Source: Sulfurimonas sp.
GTDB taxonomy: Bacteria; Campylobacterota; Campylobacteria; Campylobacterales; Sulfurimonadaceae
Length of the DNA: 32,578 bases
NCBI GenBank assembly: GCA_002899765.1
Contig: PPDH01000024.1
Location: forward strand, 1 to 32,578
Direction: 5' to 3'
Shown piece by piece: positions 18,824-28,554 of this stretch. Both the position numbers and the translations under genes were made by a program. The notes under the pieces are model-generated. The model made no database searches. It was not told where the DNA came from and saw only the letters and a list, made by a program, of their open reading frames with translations. How positions within the stretch are numbered: position 1 is the stretch's first letter; each line of letters starts with the position of its first letter.

Positions 18824-19549
18824 TCTACTTATACTCCGCCGAGTACCCCATCTACTCCGCCAACAACAACAGTAGATGGTGCAACAGTACAAACTGCAAC
18901 GCTTAGAGAGATAAGAACAACAACGGATGCAAGCGGAAATACAACTACTACAACAGTGAGTACGGAACAATTAATCATTGCTCCGGTAAGTGGTACACGA
19001 ACAGACTCGGTAGGTACAGCCACAACGGCAGATGTTCCACTTTTCTGGGGAGAAAGTTCTCGAACAGAGTGGGCAACTACGGCAAACTTGCCAACAGGAG
19101 TAGGTCTTACTACAGCAGGTTCTCGTGCCCCTGAAAGTACCGCAACACAACAAAGTATCCTTGATGATTTATTGTATTACATAGACACAACAACTCCCCA
19201 AACAGACGGTGGAAAAACAGAGATGCTCGCTGGAGGAGCAACTTTTTTACAAGCACTCTCAAATATTGAAACGCTAGTTGTAAATCAAATAACGCTCTCA
19301 ACTACAAATACACAAGCATCACAAGTGCCTATAACTTTAACTGGATCTGCAAACACAGTTTTAACAACAGCCGGAGCTATAGTTCCTCAAGAGGCATTAG
19401 TCATCGATGCACAATCACTTCAAACAGGGAGTATGCTTAACCTTCAAAATGTAGAGTTTGCAGTTATCATAGGTGAAAATATAACCATCAGAGGCGGAGA
19501 AGGTAAAAATATACTTTTCACAGGAGCAGGAAGCCAAAACATTATGCTA

Positions 19550-19710
19550 GGCGAAGACGATGACGAACTCCATGCAGTAGCAGGAGACGATACCGTCGGC
19601 TCAGCAGGTGGAGATGATTTGATTTTTGGAGAAAGTGGAAATGATACTGTATTTGGTGGAGAAGGCAATGATATGCTTCATGGGGGAAGCGGTACGGATG
19701 TTGCGACATA
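19550..19710 (+). repeat. RTX-type calcium-binding nonapeptide repeats
   Basis: About six consecutive 9-residue units of the G-x-D-x-L/V type, including GGDDLIFGES, GNDTVFGGE, GNDMLHGGS and GTDVATYSG. They form a parallel beta-roll with calcium and usually precede a type I secretion signal. Here they precede a DUF4214 domain. The first two units are degenerate. Confidence 0.8.
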
Positions 19711-20426
19711 TAGCGGCAATATAGCTGATTATGTCATAACAAGAGATGAAGGAAAAACTTATGTAGCTCTTGCATCTAATTCAAATGAAGTTTACACTAT
19801 TATCAACACAGAAACAATTGAGTTTGCAGATGGCAGTTATACTATTGAAAATAGTATAGCACTAAATAAGATAGCTACTCTGTATATGCAAATACTAGAT
19901 CGTCAAGCAGAGATAGACGGTTTCCAATACTGGGCAAAAGATACAAGCAGTTTAGGAAATATAGCATTAGGTTTTATAACATCCCAAGAGTATAAGACAA
20001 ACAGCGGAGTTAACTGGGAAACATTAGATGTATCAGGAAAAGTGGAACAGTTTTACGAAGCATTTTTAGGTCGTTCTTCGGATGAAGTTGGAAAAGCTTA
20101 CTGGGTTGATGATATAAATGCAGGTATGACATTTGAGCAGGCGGCTGAATGTTTTATAGACTCTGTTGAGCTTAGTGGGATTTATCAAAGCAAAGAAGAT
20201 TGGAATTTCTCTGTATAGTTTTTTATATTAATAGATATTGCTATTTATAATAACAATAAATTTCATTTATTTGATATTGAATTTGAGTAGTAATGCGTTT
20301 TGCAATAGGATAAAAAATGTTAGCTGTGGAGTTAAAATAAAAGTAGAGCATTTGTATTTGGTATTATTCCCTTTTAAATAAAATAAATATACAATGAAGC
20401 CGTATTCAAAGAAAAGAGGAATCAAC

Positions 20427-22838
20427 ATGAGACTCTTAATTATCGGCGGTGGTATAGCCGCGGCTTATTTTGCGAACAATATTAAAAAAGCGGATAATTC
20501 CCTAGACGTTACAATTCTTAGCGAGGAGAAATACGCACCTTACGACAGGATACATCTCTGCAAACTTGTTGATGAGAGTGCTTCCATAGAGGAGATATCT
20601 CTTCATCTTGACCCTACAGTTCATTTGGAGTTTAATCAAAAAATTATCAAAATCGACAAAGAGAAAAAACGCGTCTACTCAAAAGAGGCAATGTTTGGTT
20701 ACGATAAGCTCATCATCGCAACAGGCTCTTTGCCAAATGCTCCTTTTGACGTAAAGAACGTTAAAAATGCGGCTGTTTTTAGAAGTGCGGATGATTGTGA
20801 AGTTATAAAAAATGGCGTAAAAGAGAGAGAAGTTGTAGTTGTAGGCTGTGGTCCTATCGGACTTGAACTTCTTGAGACGCTGGATAAAATGTCAAATGTA
20901 GAGAAAATTTCACTGCTTATACGTTCAAACTTTTTATATGACAAAAATCTCTCAAGCGAATCTGTGAAAATTATAGAGCAGAGTTACACAAAAAACAAAA
21001 AAATTACTATACATTTTGAAGATGAGATAGCAAACACCGTTATAGAAGATTCAGAGATAAAGCTTTTAAAAACAAAAAAAATGGAGATAAAAAACCCTTT
21101 TCTCATTTTTGGTATAGGAATCAGACCTAATATTGAACACTTTAGAGATACTCTTAAATGTAACAAAGGGATTTTGACAAACACTTTTATGCAGAGTGAA
21201 GATGAGAATATCTATGCAATCGGTGAGTGTGCGGAGGTTGAAAAATTTGGTTTTATTGCAGGACATGTAGAGGCATGCACGCAGCAGGCAAAAAGTGCAA
21301 TCTCGCATATTTTACTGCGAGAGTTCCAAGAGTTTGAACCAAAAACAACCATAGATATGTTAAAAGTAGGCGAGTTTACTTTGGTAGACATCATGTCGCC
21401 GGATTTTGCCGAAGGCTATGAGAAGGTAGTTATAAGTAAAAAGAACTTTGTAAATGAGTATTTTTTAAAAGAGGGCAGAGTTTTAAGATACATTGGAATC
21501 AACTCGGATGTGGATGCCTGCTATATGAAAAATCTTATAGAGAGTGCAAAAAAGATAGAGATAGATGAGCTATACAAAGCTGCTAGAGCAGAGGGCAAAG
21601 GGAAGTTGGTCTGCAGCTGTACAGGTATGTATTATCAAGATATCGTAGCACTCGTTAAAGAAAACGGTGTGAACTCTTTTGCCGATTTGGCGGAGTTTAC
21701 GCAAGCGGGCAGGGTTTGCGGCAGATGCAGAAACGAAGTAATCAAGATTATAGAGAAGTCTCAATGTCTTATAGACCCAAATATTGTAAAAAAAAGCCCT
21801 AAAGACAAAGAGATTGAAAAAAAGCTTCAAGAGACAAAAAAAAGAGTTGCAAAGTTTAACAAAGAACATCCGCTTAACGCTCTTGATGAAAAGAATCTTG
21901 AAGCCGCCATGCAGAGTATGGATATCACAAAAGATGAGGTTAACAGATGGGTCAGCATGGTCACCGCAGATATGCAGCTGCATCCAAAGTTTGAAGAGGT
22001 AGTCGCAAAAGGGGTAAAGAGCCTTAATAAAATCCCAATTCTCTGGTTGGAACTAGCCGATTGCAGCGGCAACTCCGAAGCGTTTATCAAGTCGGCAAAT
22101 CCAGCTATAGAAGACCTTATATTTGAGTACATCTCACTTGATTATCATGAACTTTTGATGAGTGCGAGCGGCAATGAGAGCGAGAGCCTTTTGGATGATA
22201 TCATTAAAAATCAAAAGGGCGAGTATATACTTATAGTCGAAGGTGCTGTTCCGCTTGGACTAGATGGAAAGTATCTAAGAATCGGCTCTAAAGGTGAAAC
22301 GGGCATAGAGCTGCTAAAGAGATGCGCAAAAGATGCCGCTCTTGTTATTGCCGTGGGAAGTTGTGCTTTTGACGGAGGTGTTGTAGCCGCCGCTCCAAAT
22401 CCGACAGGCGCGGTAGGAGTTGCTGAGGCGCTAAAGAGAGCGGATATTATAAACATATCAGGATGTCCTACAAATCCTATCAATATCGTCGGTACACTTC
22501 TTTACTACATCATGTTTGAAGAGATGCCGCCTTTAGATAAGTTCAACCGACCTCTTTGGGCGTATGAGGGAAGAGTACATGACAACTGCGAGCGGCGCGG
22601 ACATTACGAGCTTGGAGAGTTTGTCCAAGAGTGGGGGGATGAGGGCGCGAAAAAAGGGTGGTGTCTTTTTAATATGGGTTGTAAAGGTCCTTATGCCCAT
22701 GTAAACTGTCCTACCATGAAGTTCAATCAAGGTACCAGCTGGCCTGTTCAAGTGGGGCATGGATGTATTGGATGTACGGAGATAGGCTTTTTTGACAAGT
22801 TTGCAAATGAAAGAGTATATGAGGGAAAAGAAGAATGA
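20427..22838 (+). CDS. Flavoprotein-[2Fe-2S]-[NiFe] hydrogenase small subunit fusion (cytoplasmic, group 2-type)
   Basis: An 803-aa three-part fusion. Residues 1-385 form an FAD/NAD(P)-dependent oxidoreductase of the NirB/rubredoxin-reductase type (IIGGGIAAAYF at the start, VVGCGPIGLELL near 138, NIYAIGECAE near 262). Residues 395-450 form a BFD-like [2Fe-2S] domain with C396, C398, C431 and C434. After a helical linker, residues 536-803 form a hydrogenase small subunit with GSCAFDGG (C646), GCPTNP (C680), distal ligands H718, C721, C746 and C752, and medial ligands C761, C780 and C783. The proximal motif reads CSGN (C546, N549), with Asn where most enzymes have Cys. No Tat signal, so it is cytoplasmic. 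It probably passes electrons from H2 to NAD(P) or ferredoxin for carbon fixation. The start chosen has AGAGGA 6 nt upstream; an ATG at 20394 lacks one. Its stop overlaps the large-subunit ATG. The 208-bp gap before it shows no gene. Confidence 0.9.
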   Translation: MRLLIIGGGIAAAYFANNIKKADNSLDVTILSEEKYAPYDRIHLCKLVDESASIEEISLHLDPTVHLEFNQKIIKIDKEKKRVYSKEAMFGYDKLIIATGSLPNAPFDVKNVKNAAVFRSADDCEVIKNGVKEREVVVVGCGPIGLELLETLDKMSNVEKISLLIRSNFLYDKNLSSESVKIIEQSYTKNKKITIHFEDEIANTVIEDSEIKLLKTKKMEIKNPFLIFGIGIRPNIEHFRDTLKCNKGILTNTFMQSEDENIYAIGECAEVEKFGFIAGHVEACTQQAKSAISHILLREFQEFEPKTTIDMLKVGEFTLVDIMSPDFAEGYEKVVISKKNFVNEYFLKEGRVLRYIGINSDVDACYMKNLIESAKKIEIDELYKAARAEGKGKLVCSCTGMYYQDIVALVKENGVNSFADLAEFTQAGRVCGRCRNEVIKIIEKSQCLIDPNIVKKSPKDKEIEKKLQETKKRVAKFNKEHPLNALDEKNLEAAMQSMDITKDEVNRWVSMVTADMQLHPKFEEVVAKGVKSLNKIPILWLELADCSGNSEAFIKSANPAIEDLIFEYISLDYHELLMSASGNESESLLDDIIKNQKGEYILIVEGAVPLGLDGKYLRIGSKGETGIELLKRCAKDAALVIAVGSCAFDGGVVAAAPNPTGAVGVAEALKRADIINISGCPTNPINIVGTLLYYIMFEEMPPLDKFNRPLWAYEGRVHDNCERRGHYELGEFVQEWGDEGAKKGWCLFNMGCKGPYAHVNCPTMKFNQGTSWPVQVGHGCIGCTEIGFFDKFANERVYEGKEE

Positions 22839-24499
22839 AAAAGATAGTCATTGACCCCGTTACAAGGATAGAGGGACACTTACGCATTGAAGTTGAGGTT
22901 GATGAAGAGGGTGTGGTTCAAGAGGCGTATGTAAGCGGACAGCTTTTTCGCGGTATAGAGACCATACTAAAAGGCAGAGACCCAAGAGATGCAGGACTTT
23001 TAGCGGGGAGAATCTGCGGAGCCTGTACAAATTCTCACTTTCGCGCGGCGGTGAGTGCCGTCGAAGATGCTTACTCCATTAAGCCACCGGATAATGCATG
23101 GATTATAAGAGATTTGATGGCGATGGCACTTTTTATACAAGATCATGTCGTACACTTTTATCATCTGCACTCTTTGGATTTTATTGATGTTAGTGCCGCA
23201 CTTGAAGCCGAAGCCTCTCTTGCTTCAGAAGAAGCAAAAAAATATTCCAAAAATCCCTACAGAAACTCTGTTGCGCACTACACGGAGGTGTTGCAGAAAC
23301 TTCAAAATTTTGTAAAAGCGGGAAGGCTCGGTCCTTTTGCAAACGGCTATTGGGGGCATAGCGCTTATAAACTAACACCTGAGCAAAATCTCATTATTCT
23401 CTCACACTACTTAGAAGCACTTAGGTTCCAAACAGAGATAAGCAAAGCCGTAGCGATATTCGGCGGTAAAACACCACATCCGCAAAGCATCGTAGTAGGC
23501 GGGGTTACAAGTGTAGCTGATATGCTCAACCCGCAAAGACTTAACGACTATATCTTTGTTATCAAAGAGGCAAAAGAGTTTGTGGATCGCGCTTACATGA
23601 GTGATATGAAACTGCTTGCAACGGCGTATAGAGATGAGATAAAAGAGGGTTCGGGAAGAGCAAAAGGCAACTTTTTATCCGTGGGCGGCTATGTTTTTGA
23701 TGAAAAACAAAAACTCTTTAGCGGCGGCGTGATTTATGGACATGACTTCTCAAAAATAGAGGAGTTTGACGAGAGCAGAATCAGCGAAGAGGTTGATAGA
23801 GCATGGTACGATGAGAAGGGCGAAGTCTGCTATACCGACTTGAACGATGACGGTACGCTTAAAACTGCAAAAAACAGTGATAAATATTCATGGATTAAGG
23901 CTCCACGGTATGGAGGGGAGGTGATGGAGAGCGGACCGCTTGCAAGAGTACTTATAAGTTACGTAAGCGGCAACGAACTTATAAAACCTTTTGTAGATGA
24001 GTTTTTAGATGCTACTAATCTTGAGCTTATGGATTTCTCATCAACCATTGGAAGAAATGCCGCAAGGGCGATAGAGAGTGTTTATATTTGCGAATATATT
24101 TTTAAACTTGTCTCACGGCTTGTTCAAAATATTAAATACTACAATACTGATACATGGATGAAATATGATTTTGAAAAACTCCCAAAAGAGGCAAAGGGGA
24201 GAGCTTTTTCTGAAGTTCCGCGCGGTGTTTTATCTCATTTTGTAAGCATAAAAGAGCAAAAGATAGAGAACTACTCCGTTATAGCTCCGACTACATGGAA
24301 TGCCTCGCCAAAAGATAAAGAGGGTAAAAGAGGAGCGTACGAAGAAGCGCTCATAGGTATCAAGATACAAGACAGCACAAAGCCGCTTGAAGTGCTCAGA
24401 ATCATTCACTCCTTTGACCCATGCCTCGCATGTGCTGTACATGTTATGGATATAAAGGGAGATGAGTTGAGCCTCTATAAGATAAAAGCTTTGTTTTAA
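22835..24499 (+). CDS. [NiFe] hydrogenase large subunit
   Basis: A 554-aa catalytic subunit. The nickel ligands are all present: GRICGACTNSHF (C61, C64) and DPCLACAVH (C530, C533, H536). An 18-residue tail after H536 would be removed by a maturation endopeptidase, as in true uptake or metabolic hydrogenases and unlike many H2 sensors. RIEGHLRIEVEVDEEG and PHPQSIVVGGVTS are typical of the family. It overlaps the small-subunit fusion gene by 4 nt (ATGA), so the subunits are made together. By architecture it is closest to the group 2 enzymes of Aquifex and Sulfurimonas thought to supply reductant for the reductive TCA cycle; the exact subgroup is inferred. No hyp or endopeptidase genes are in this window. 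Confidence 0.95.
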   Translation: MKKIVIDPVTRIEGHLRIEVEVDEEGVVQEAYVSGQLFRGIETILKGRDPRDAGLLAGRICGACTNSHFRAAVSAVEDAYSIKPPDNAWIIRDLMAMALFIQDHVVHFYHLHSLDFIDVSAALEAEASLASEEAKKYSKNPYRNSVAHYTEVLQKLQNFVKAGRLGPFANGYWGHSAYKLTPEQNLIILSHYLEALRFQTEISKAVAIFGGKTPHPQSIVVGGVTSVADMLNPQRLNDYIFVIKEAKEFVDRAYMSDMKLLATAYRDEIKEGSGRAKGNFLSVGGYVFDEKQKLFSGGVIYGHDFSKIEEFDESRISEEVDRAWYDEKGEVCYTDLNDDGTLKTAKNSDKYSWIKAPRYGGEVMESGPLARVLISYVSGNELIKPFVDEFLDATNLELMDFSSTIGRNAARAIESVYICEYIFKLVSRLVQNIKYYNTDTWMKYDFEKLPKEAKGRAFSEVPRGVLSHFVSIKEQKIENYSVIAPTTWNASPKDKEGKRGAYEEALIGIKIQDSTKPLEVLRIIHSFDPCLACAVHVMDIKGDELSLYKIKALF

Positions 24500-24569
24500 A
24501 GTTTTTTTGACAATTTTATCGCACTGTTTTAACAAGTAAAAATTAAGGAAGAGATAATACCTTTGGATG

Positions 24570-24575
24570 TATAAT
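24570..24575 (+). promoter_or_regulatory. Likely -10 box for the nos genes
   Basis: TATAAT preceded by TG (GGATGTATAATC), 57 nt upstream of the membrane-cytochrome ATG and within the 132-bp gap after the hydrogenase genes. No -35 is evident. It suggests the nos genes have their own promoter. Confidence 0.45.
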
Positions 24576-24631
24576 CAAGTGATATCGCAGAAAATGCAGT
24601 TATCTTAGAAAATAAATTTTAAGGAATTTAT

Positions 24632-25912
24632 ATGAATATTTATTTTGTTACTTCAAGATTTTTTGCTCTTATCGCTCTTACTTTTTTATTGTATGGTTTT
24701 GCTATTCCTTCTCTTGGTTTTCATGGTACTTTAGAGCGCATAAAAGACGGCAAGGCGGAAGATATACCTTCATACGTCTACCCTCTGTGGAATTTTTATC
24801 AAAAAGATAGATATTTTGGTGTTAATACCTCAAAAGAAGCAAAACATAATCTAAAAAAAATGATTGAATTTTCCGAAGAGATAGGTGTTCCTTCAATGCC
24901 TGTATGGAGTTTTTCTTTGGAGGCGCCAAACTATCCAAAAGAGGCATTTCCTCAAGGACTTCCCGTATTTATTCATTTTGACGGGTTAAGCGGTGAAGTG
25001 CATGAGATGGACACAATTAATCATTATGTCGGAATGGCATCCATGCAAAGAGGTGCTCCTTATGAACGTGCACTTGCTCCTTATGCACTTGTAATCGTTG
25101 CTTTGATATTTGTGCTGTTTATTTTTTACAACAATAAATGGATAAACAGATTTATGATTATTCCCATGCTGCTGCCATTTATGTTTATAGCCATTTATGC
25201 TTACTGGCTTTATTGGTTTGGACATAATCTTCATAGAGGTGCGATTACCATGGAGCCGTTTATGCCTGTTTTGCTTGGAGACGGAAAAGTGGCACAGTTT
25301 ACCACACACGCTTATCCAGCAGTCGGTTTTTGGCTGCTTGTGGCTGTTAGTATTTTCTCTTTTTTGGCTTGGTGGTTAAAAAAAAGAGGATTAAAAGAGC
25401 AGTCGTTAAAGAGGGCAACTTTTGTACATCACTCTTTTATGTTTGTTTTTTTATTGACAGCTCTGGCGTCAACCGCTTATTTACTTAAGACGGATATAGA
25501 AGTAAACAAGTTGGAGAAAATTGCTGAGCTTATTCATGTACCGGATTTAGAAACTTCGCTAAAAGCAGAGAGGGAAGAAGCTTTAGAGACACAGAAGCAG
25601 GAGATGCAAGAAGAGAGAGATGAGAAAAGAAAAGAGCAGGAGTTACAAATAAAAGCATTGGAAGAGAGAGCCGGAACTCTTGGAAAATTTAAAGTCAGCA
25701 AGATGTATAAAAGTAATTGTGCTCCATGTCACGGCAACAGTGGAGAGGGAAATTTCGGAACTAAGCTTATCGGGTTAAGCGAGGAGCATATATTGAAAAA
25801 ACTGCTTGAATTCAAAACAAATAAAGATGCAATTCATATAGAAACTATTGAATATCTCTCAGAAGATGATATAAAAAATTTAACCAAAGAGATTTCTCAA
25901 TTTGGAGATTAA
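24632..25912 (+). CDS. Multi-spanning membrane protein with C-terminal cytochrome c domain, next to nosZ (NosB-like?)
   Basis: 426 aa. TM1 at about 9-29, a periplasmic domain at about 30-145 (FPQGLPVFIHFDGLSGEV, INHYVGMASMQRG), four further TMs at about 147-166, 173-196, 228-248 and 267-286, a strongly charged coiled coil at about 305-348, and a mono-haem cytochrome c domain with CAPCH at 363-367. Histidines within or next to TM segments (H198, H201, H226, H266, H267) could bind haem or metal. It lies 45 nt upstream of nosZ in the same direction, so it probably feeds electrons to the N2O reductase. Clade II nos clusters usually carry nosB, a membrane gene of unclear function; this could be a NosB with an added cytochrome, but I cannot confirm homology. 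Start supported by AAGGAATTTATATG. Confidence 0.75.
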   Translation: MNIYFVTSRFFALIALTFLLYGFAIPSLGFHGTLERIKDGKAEDIPSYVYPLWNFYQKDRYFGVNTSKEAKHNLKKMIEFSEEIGVPSMPVWSFSLEAPNYPKEAFPQGLPVFIHFDGLSGEVHEMDTINHYVGMASMQRGAPYERALAPYALVIVALIFVLFIFYNNKWINRFMIIPMLLPFMFIAIYAYWLYWFGHNLHRGAITMEPFMPVLLGDGKVAQFTTHAYPAVGFWLLVAVSIFSFLAWWLKKRGLKEQSLKRATFVHHSFMFVFLLTALASTAYLLKTDIEVNKLEKIAELIHVPDLETSLKAEREEALETQKQEMQEERDEKRKEQELQIKALEERAGTLGKFKVSKMYKSNCAPCHGNSGEGNFGTKLIGLSEEHILKKLLEFKTNKDAIHIETIEYLSEDDIKNLTKEISQFGD

Positions 25913-25957
25913 CAAATAAAACAGTGATATGCTGTTCTTTATAAAGAGGAGATACTT

Positions 25958-28549
25958 ATGGTAAGAAAATATTTGAATATTGTAATAACACTCGGATTGC
26001 TGTTTGCAGCACAAACTGTTTTTGGCGAATCTGCATTTCAAACAATAATGAAAAAACGAGGATTAACTGAAGAGGATGCTCTTGCCGCAATAAAAGTTTA
26101 CAACCCCAGCGGCAAACATGATGAGTACTATGTTTTTGTAGGAGGAGGACAATCAGGACAAGTTTTGGTTTATGGGGTTCCATCTATGAGACCCTTGAAA
26201 TATATAGGAGTGTTTACGCCAGAACCTTGGCAGGGGTACGGTTTTGATACAGATTCAAAAGAGGTTTTGAGACAAGGAAATGTCAGAGGAAGAGAGATTA
26301 ACTGGGGAGATGTACATCATCCCGCACTCTCGGAGACGAATGGAAAATATGACGGAGAATACCTTTTTGTCAATGATAAAGCAAATGCCAGAATCGCAGT
26401 AATCGACTTAAAATATTTTGAAACTTCTCAAATAGTAGTGAATCCTATCTTCAAATCAACTCACGGAGGAGCATTTTTAACTCCAAATACTGAGTATGTT
26501 CTTGATACATGTCAGTATGCCGCACCTTTGACAAATGACTATTATCCTATAGAAGCGTATCAGGATGTTTATAAAGGCGGAGTAACATTTTGGAAGTTTG
26601 ATAGGAAAAAAGGAAAGATTCAACAAGAAGAGTCCTTTAGTTTAGAGTTTCCGCCTTATATGCAGGATTTAACCGATGTCGGTAAAGGTATTTCCTACGG
26701 TTGGGCATTTACAAATTCGATAAATTCAGAACTCTATACGGGAGGTATTGAAAAAGGTCTTCCTCCTTTTGAAGCAGGATGCAGCCGTAACGATACGGAT
26801 TTTTTACATATATATAATTGGAAAAAATTAGCGTTACTTGCAAAAGATAAAAAAAATATTAAAATAATTAACGGGCATAAAGTTATTCCTATAGAGGTGG
26901 CGGTAAAAAACAATGCTCTTTTTTTAGTTCCTGAAAATAAATCTCCTCACGGTGTAGATGTGAGTCCCGATGGCGGTTATATAATTGTTTCTGGTAAACT
27001 AGATACCCATGCATCCGTTTATGATTTTAATAAGATTATGAAGCTGATTCAAAACAGGGAGTTTGAGGGAAAAGATCTATATGGGATACCGATTTTAGAT
27101 ATGAAAAAATCACTCTATGGGCAGGTTGAACTTGGACTGGGTCATCTGCATAATACTTTTGGCAAGGAAGAGGGTTCTATCTACAGCTCTTTGTATGTCG
27201 ATTCTCAAGTCGTAAAATGGGATTTTAAAAAACTTAAAGTCATAGATAAAATCGGTATTCACTATAATATCGGACATATTGAGGCAATGGAGGGAAAATC
27301 TGCAGATCCGCAGGGATAGTATCTTGTTGCCATCAATAAGCTTGCTATTGACAGATTTTTGCCGGTCGGACCGCTGCATCCGCAAAATAATCAGCTTATA
27401 GATATCGGTGGAAATAAGATGAAACTTCTTTTAGATATGCCCATACCGCTTGTAGAACCGCATCAAGGAGCATCAATCAGAGCAAGTAAGATTCACTCTG
27501 AAGTCCGCTTTAAAACTGGAACAAACTCTAGAACGGGTGAGCCTCATGTCGGAAAAGCTCTTGCAGGTGAAGAGAGAGTTGAGCGAAAGGGAAATCATGT
27601 TTTTATTTATGCAACGGTAGTACGTTCTCATATCAACCCTGAGCGTGTCACGGTAAACAAAGGTGACCATATTAGTATGTATATTACAAATGTTGAGCGT
27701 GCTCAGGATGAGACCCACGGTTTTACGATTGACCACTTTAATGTACATACTTCACTTGAACCGGGTGAAACCACCCAAATCGATTTTATAGCGGATATTG
27801 AGGGTGTTTTTCCCTACTATTGTACAGAGTTCTGTTCCGCTTTGCATATAGAAATGATGGGGTATTTGTTGGTTAAAGATCCAAACAAAAATTATGAGTG
27901 GATTCAAAAATTAAAAATGAAAAGCCTCTCTGCCGAAGAACTACAGGTAGAATATAAAAAAATTACAGCCAGCAACAGTGCAACAGATGAGGTTATTCAA
28001 TCTCTTTTTGCATTTTTAGAAGAGAAAAAGTACAGTAAATATATAACGGTAAAAAATCTGGTAGACGATGCAAAAGATCAATATACAAAAATTGCTCTAG
28101 AGAAAGAGAAATCGGAAAAAGCATATCGGGAAAATAATTTGGAAAATGCTATTCTTTTTGAAAATATGGTATGGCAATACATGATAAAAACCGCAGATTC
28201 TGCTATAAGAGCCAAAGATCTTCTTATAAGCTCTATAGCCACGCCAAAATCAGAAACTGCCAAGAGAGGCGAGAGGGCATTTCGTGAAGGAGGTTGTTCA
28301 GGATGTCATGTTATCGGCAAAATAAGTTCAGGTCCGGATTTAATCGGTGTTCTTAAACGACATAGGAATGCGCAACAGTGGGTTGCTGAGTATATTAAAG
28401 ATCCACAAAGCAAGTTTAATGAACCATATATGAAAAAACTGATAGAGTTTTTTAATCTTAAAATGCCAAATCAAAACATGAGTGATCGGGAGATTAAAGA
28501 TATTATAGAATATTTTAAATGGATAGATGATAACGCAGATCTTTTTTGA
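25958..28549 (+). pseudogene. nosZ: nosZ, clade II nitrous-oxide reductase with C-terminal cytochrome c, in-frame TAG
   Basis: Reduces N2O to N2 in the periplasm. A Sec signal (about 1-23, no twin Arg) marks clade II. The beta-propeller carries CuZ histidines in DVHHP (118-122), FKSTHGGAF, SPHGVDVSPDGG and LGLGHLHNTF. The cupredoxin domain has the CuA motif CTEFCSALHIEM (C622, C626, H630, M633). The C-terminus has a cytochrome c with CSGCH (780-784), a known epsilonproteobacterial feature. A TAG at 27317-27319 (codon 454) interrupts DPQG-X-YLVAINK; homology continues at once in the same frame. A change from GAG (or AAG) would explain it. As written, the product lacks CuA and would be inactive. 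A good AAGAGGAG ribosome site precedes the ATG. No nosD, nosF, nosY or nosL follows; the next gene is convergent, 5 nt away. Confidence 0.93.
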
Positions 28550-28554
28550 TTAAA

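Larger units (their letters stand above)
16139..20218 (+). pseudogene. Large DUF4347/nidogen/cadherin-like/RTX surface protein with in-frame TGA
   Basis: A 1360-codon ORF with a TGA at 16760-16762 (codon 208); the frame continues to 20218. Domains in order: DUF4347 (about 8-165, with LHLITHGRSGEILLG and FIYGCEVALGERGAAFV); a nidogen-like domain (about 212-390, with YINNNGMITFGQGFGGF and ALFWTDIDTRYGD); two different bacterial adhesin Ig-like repeats (about 395-520 and 522-675); two cadherin-like repeats (about 679-895); a Thr-rich linker; RTX nonapeptides (about 1138-1185); and a C-terminal DUF4214 domain (about 1240-1355). The lack of a Sec signal and the C-terminal RTX/DUF4214 suggest type I secretion, but no secretion genes lie nearby. 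At the stop, FGEQ-X-LKFGDTFY would be restored by Gly or Trp. AAGGA lies 8 nt before the ATG. Probably an adhesin or biofilm protein. Confidence 0.8.

Noticed and set aside
18170-18970. 266-aa antisense ORF over the cadherin-like region
   Set aside because: Cys/Ile-rich low-complexity translation that mirrors the repeat codons of the sense strand, without a ribosome site; a shadow of the real gene.
24488-24511. Terminator after the hydrogenase large subunit
   Set aside because: Only a 4-bp stem (CTTT/AAAG) precedes the T7 run, too weak to call with confidence.
24500-24560. FNR/NssR-type operator upstream of the nos genes
   Set aside because: Only half-site resemblance (TTTTAACAAG) is visible, with no matching second half at the right spacing.
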